In this document: positions 61,092-64,000 of the stretch, one piece after another
How the letters are laid out: every line of letters begins with the position of its first letter
How positions within the stretch are numbered: position 1 is the first letter of the stretch
Assembly: GCA_027922465.2 (NCBI GenBank)
Contig: BQMF02000282.1
Coordinates: 62,001-126,000 of the forward strand
Reading direction: 5' to 3'
Length of the DNA: 64,000 nucleotides
From: Turritopsis dohrnii
Taxonomy: Eukaryota; Cnidaria; Hydrozoa; Anthoathecata; Oceaniidae
The notes under the pieces: model-generated
What the model was told of the DNA's origin: nothing
Databases searched by the model: none
Seen by the model: only the letters and a program-made list of their open reading frames with translations
Made by a program: the position numbers and the translations under genes

Positions 61092-61250
61092 CAGTGGCGG
61101 ATCTAGAATTAAATCGCAACTTGTGTAAGAGAGTGTTAACAACATAAAAGAAAAACATTCAAACAATGCCATTGGTAAAATAAACCGAAGTGACAAATTA
61201 TGTTGATTCGCTTCTCCACAAGTTGCGCCTGCACTCTAGATCCGCCACTG
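61092..61250. mobile_element. 159-bp hAT-like MITE
   Basis: Both ends read CAGTGGCGGATCTAGA(A/G)T in inverted orientation, and the CAACTTGTG inner arms also match. No perfect 8-bp target duplication is visible. Non-coding. Confidence 0.65.
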
Positions 61251-61736
61251 ACTGCATACTACTACTTGAATCTTTATAAATAAAGCAATTGTGCACGAAA
61301 AGACAAATGACACAATAAAACATTGTTAGGATCCGTATTATAATGTTCTTTTCAAACATGTTTTATTGTGTCCTAGCACATATTACACTCTAAATTTTCA
61401 AATTATGCGTATGTATATTGATTGGGTTCTAATTATCCAATAATTTGTTTTCCTGATATTGTTTATATCCCAAATTTAATCATTGTGCTTGCATCAAGCG
61501 GTTTGCAGTGGAAGAAATCTTGGTTATTTCATCTTTTCCAATGTGAACTTAGCACTAGTCAGCCCCACACAGTGATAACTGTGACTTATAATTTGATACA
61601 GTCTGAAATTCACCAAATTACTCCTTCTTTAATTTATTAAACTTAATGCTAATCTTAACCACTTTTAAATTCACTAGGACTTATCGGAGCCAGAAAAACA
61701 GTTTTAGTTAGTCACAAATATCAGTAATCGACTAAC

Positions 61737-63437
61737 ATGTCGCAGAGACGAATTTTATCGAAGAAAAAATGGCAAAAGGCTGTGGGAAGTAATAAAAAGC
61801 CGAGAAGATTGGTTTTAAGACCGAACGCTGATAGTGTTTATGTTTGTCCTGTGAAAGTGTGTGAAAGTGAACAATTTAAGACACAGAGAGGTTGCAGAAA
61901 GCACGTTTTCACAAAACATGGTTGGTTTTACTTTTTCGACGAAAAACCAGATGTTAATACGATATTTCCTGAATTAGCAACTCGCTTGTCAACAGAAGGG
62001 AAGAAAAAGAGCTGTTGCACTGCTTCGATGCCGATGTTTCTAAAGACCTGTACTGTAGGACGGTTATTTAGCAGATGGCTGCAAAGCCCAGGTGGAGGAG
62101 CCAAATGTCATTCTCAAGCAGAACAATTAACAGCAAAAGTCTTAAAGTGTGTGAAATATTGTTGTGACGATGTCTCGACCGCCTGGGACGTACCGGAATG
62201 TGTGGTAGACTATTGCGTTGGATGCGTTACTTTGCTCTCGGATTTCGTTGACTACTTGCAGAACACATGGAACGTTGGCCGTTCCGGAATTATCGGCTAC
62301 ATGCACGCAATATCTCACATGCTGGATTACAGAAGAAGCAATGGCATTAATGCTGAAAATATACCCGTATTCATTGCCGCAGAGATCTACTTGGATACGG
62401 TAAAGAAATGCTTAGCAAAGAAAATGAGAATAGAATGGAATACAGTGTTGAGTATGGAATATCTTACGAGTATCAACTGTTGGGCGACCCTAGAAGATAT
62501 GCAAAACGTCATTCCATTTCATGCCGAAAAGTTTTCGCAGATCATTCTTAATGCTAGTCACGGAACAGCAATTATTCCTGCACACGATTTATCGTTTTGT
62601 ACTTCCTTTGTGGTTGCTGTGCTTTTCTTAATGGTAAAGGCGAGTCGTCCTATGACCAATCAGTATTTAACAGTGGCAATGGTACGTGAACTGGGATGCG
62701 AAGGTGGGATTATCGACCAGACCAGATTTAAGACAAATTACAAGTACGGATTTGAGACTCTCATAATAACAAAACGGGTCGTTGACATTCTAAATGGATA
62801 CACAGCTTGTATAAGGACTCGATTAAATCCCGTTTGCGACTATTTGCTAATAACAAAGAATGGTACGCAATTGAAACAATTAACTGACATATTTGGCAGA
62901 ATTGTATACCAGGTCATAGGAAAGCACATTAATCCAACCCGATACAGGCAGATTATCAAAACAGAAGGTTTATCCAAACTTACCGAAAGTGAACAAGCGG
63001 CTCTATCTCGCGATCAAAAACATACGTCGCACGTAGCTCAAATACACTATCAAAAGCTTCAATCAGCCGAAGTTGCACGTCAAGGACAACAGTGTATGGA
63101 ATAATTGCTGGGGTTACCAAACGACGGTTTGAACAAACATTTGACAGTATCGACAATCAACGAATCGCACAATAGAGTTGACGATCAAAGCATTGAATTT
63201 CAAAGTTTGGCCGCACATTCTCGTGGTGATGTTACAACGAGAAAGCAGAAACCAACAGAAGGACGCATTGAAACCGTTTCAAAACGACAGAGCAAGGTTT
63301 CGTTTTCGTCTAAAGAAGATTCGTTTCTATCGTACGGCATCAAGAAACACGGAATTGGTAAATGGACGGCAATATTGCGAGATCCAGAGTACAGCTTTTA
63401 TTGTTCACGGAAACCGAGACATTGATGATTAGAGCTA
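61737..63437 (+). pseudogene. Crypton-like tyrosine recombinase with zinc-finger-like N-terminus and Myb/SANT C-terminus, broken
   Basis: 455 codons are open from 61737 to a TAA at 63102-63104. The same frame then stays open to 63425. The N-terminus has a C2H2-like unit (YVCPVKVC...CRKHVFTKHGW). The central and C-terminal parts fit a tyrosine-recombinase fold: INPTRYRQIIKTEG, then HTSHVAQIHYQKL as the HxxR/H-Y end. After the in-frame stop comes a Myb/SANT-like helix set (IKKHGIGKWTAILRDPEY). A frameshift near 63420 moves the rest (TLMIRAKTIK) out of frame. One stop and one shift suggest a recently inactivated mobile element or a derived gene. The recombinase call is from motif recognition; the catalytic Arg and Tyr need alignment. 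Confidence 0.65.
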
Positions 63438-63546
63438 AGACGATAAAGTTGATTTGATTTTCATTGTTGGCATTTATTGATTTATTAACCATGTAAGAAA
63501 TTGAAGCAAGAGGTTTTTGGTCCTTTTCGTTTCTGCTAGAGGTAAC

Positions 63547-63855
63547 ATGTTCTTCAAATTCAAGAGGTGTACGTACACCAAAGACCTGCAAATAACATCA
63601 AAACACAGCTTAAACGAGCACGAGAAGGATGTTTTAAATGACATGATAAAGACACACGAACTAAAGCCTGGCATCACGTTTAGATTTACCGAATTGGAAA
63701 ATTGTACGGATATAATGGCGAAACTGTCAATGCTAAGAAAGCAAGACTGCCTTAAGCTGTTTTTACATAGAGACACAACATTTGTTATTGTCATTAGATC
63801 AAGGCAAAACAGTTGTAGAAAATTATTTGGAAACAAATACAAAGATAGTACGTAA
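63547..63855 (+). CDS. Hypothetical 102-residue ORF
   Basis: Starts MFFKFKRCTYTKD and ends GNKYKDST. Charged, no signal peptide, no known domain. It lies about 110 bp after the recombinase remnant and could belong to the same element. An overlapping minus-strand ORF is equally long, so coding status is uncertain. Confidence 0.3.
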   Translation: MFFKFKRCTYTKDLQITSKHSLNEHEKDVLNDMIKTHELKPGITFRFTELENCTDIMAKLSMLRKQDCLKLFLHRDTTFVIVIRSRQNSCRKLFGNKYKDST

Positions 63856-64000
63856 ACAAGGACTTATTAAAATCCCCACTGCCCCACTTTCCATCTCCAA
63901 TAATATTGTCTTCTACTCTCAAGCTTGTCATTCTTCCTTTGTTAGAAAGACTCTATTGGCTTTCAAATCATTTGATTTTACTTACATGTAGTTACACGTT

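Overview
The window is AT-rich animal DNA with short, intron-split genes. It carries signal-peptide exons, GT-AG introns with conserved phases, and many mobile-element remnants. The gene set is a NIDO plus chitin-binding protein, a CAP-ShKT-TSP1 protein, tandem astacins and a divergent TGF-beta ligand. Together with short palindromic elements, this points to a marine invertebrate. A cnidarian, perhaps a hydrozoan, is my best inference, but no single marker proves it.

Layout. 1-2.78 kb: no gene; a tRNA-like SINE and an inverted fragment of its 3' end. 2.79-6.0 kb (+): seven-exon secreted NIDO/peritrophin-like gene. 6.3-6.85 kb: two foldback elements. 7.34-7.6 kb (+): a signal-peptide exon with His/Lys/Pro repeats. 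8.05-10.3 kb (-): five-exon CAP-ShKT-TSP1 gene. 11.76-25.4 kb (+): one very large gene of at least 22 exons (at least 1652 residues) from a family I do not recognise. 27.2-32.6 kb (+): two-exon TGF-beta-family ligand around a repeat-filled 4.4 kb intron. 33.6-35.0 kb: mariner-type transposon with perfect terminal inverted repeats. 36.5-40.6 and 43.5-47.4 kb (+): two paralogous nine-exon astacin proteases with an unusual shared C-terminal domain. 49.4-54.7 kb: retroelement graveyard (BEL/Pao pol remnant, LINE with an (AAAT)n tail, second LINE fragment). 56.7-57.5 kb (-): single-exon secreted protein, possibly an HNH-like nuclease. 58.6-59.7 kb: tandem repeat with a ~0.5 kb unit. 61.7-63.4 kb (+): broken tyrosine-recombinase ORF (Crypton-like) with a zinc-finger-like N-terminus and a Myb/SANT C-terminus.

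Most host genes here encode secreted or extracellular products: matrix, proteases, a growth factor and CAP/ShKT proteins. Nothing shows that they form one pathway. The two astacins are a clear tandem duplication. All exon joins were made by eye from splice consensus, reading-frame phase and motif continuity; each complete model sums to a multiple of three, but no transcript was available.
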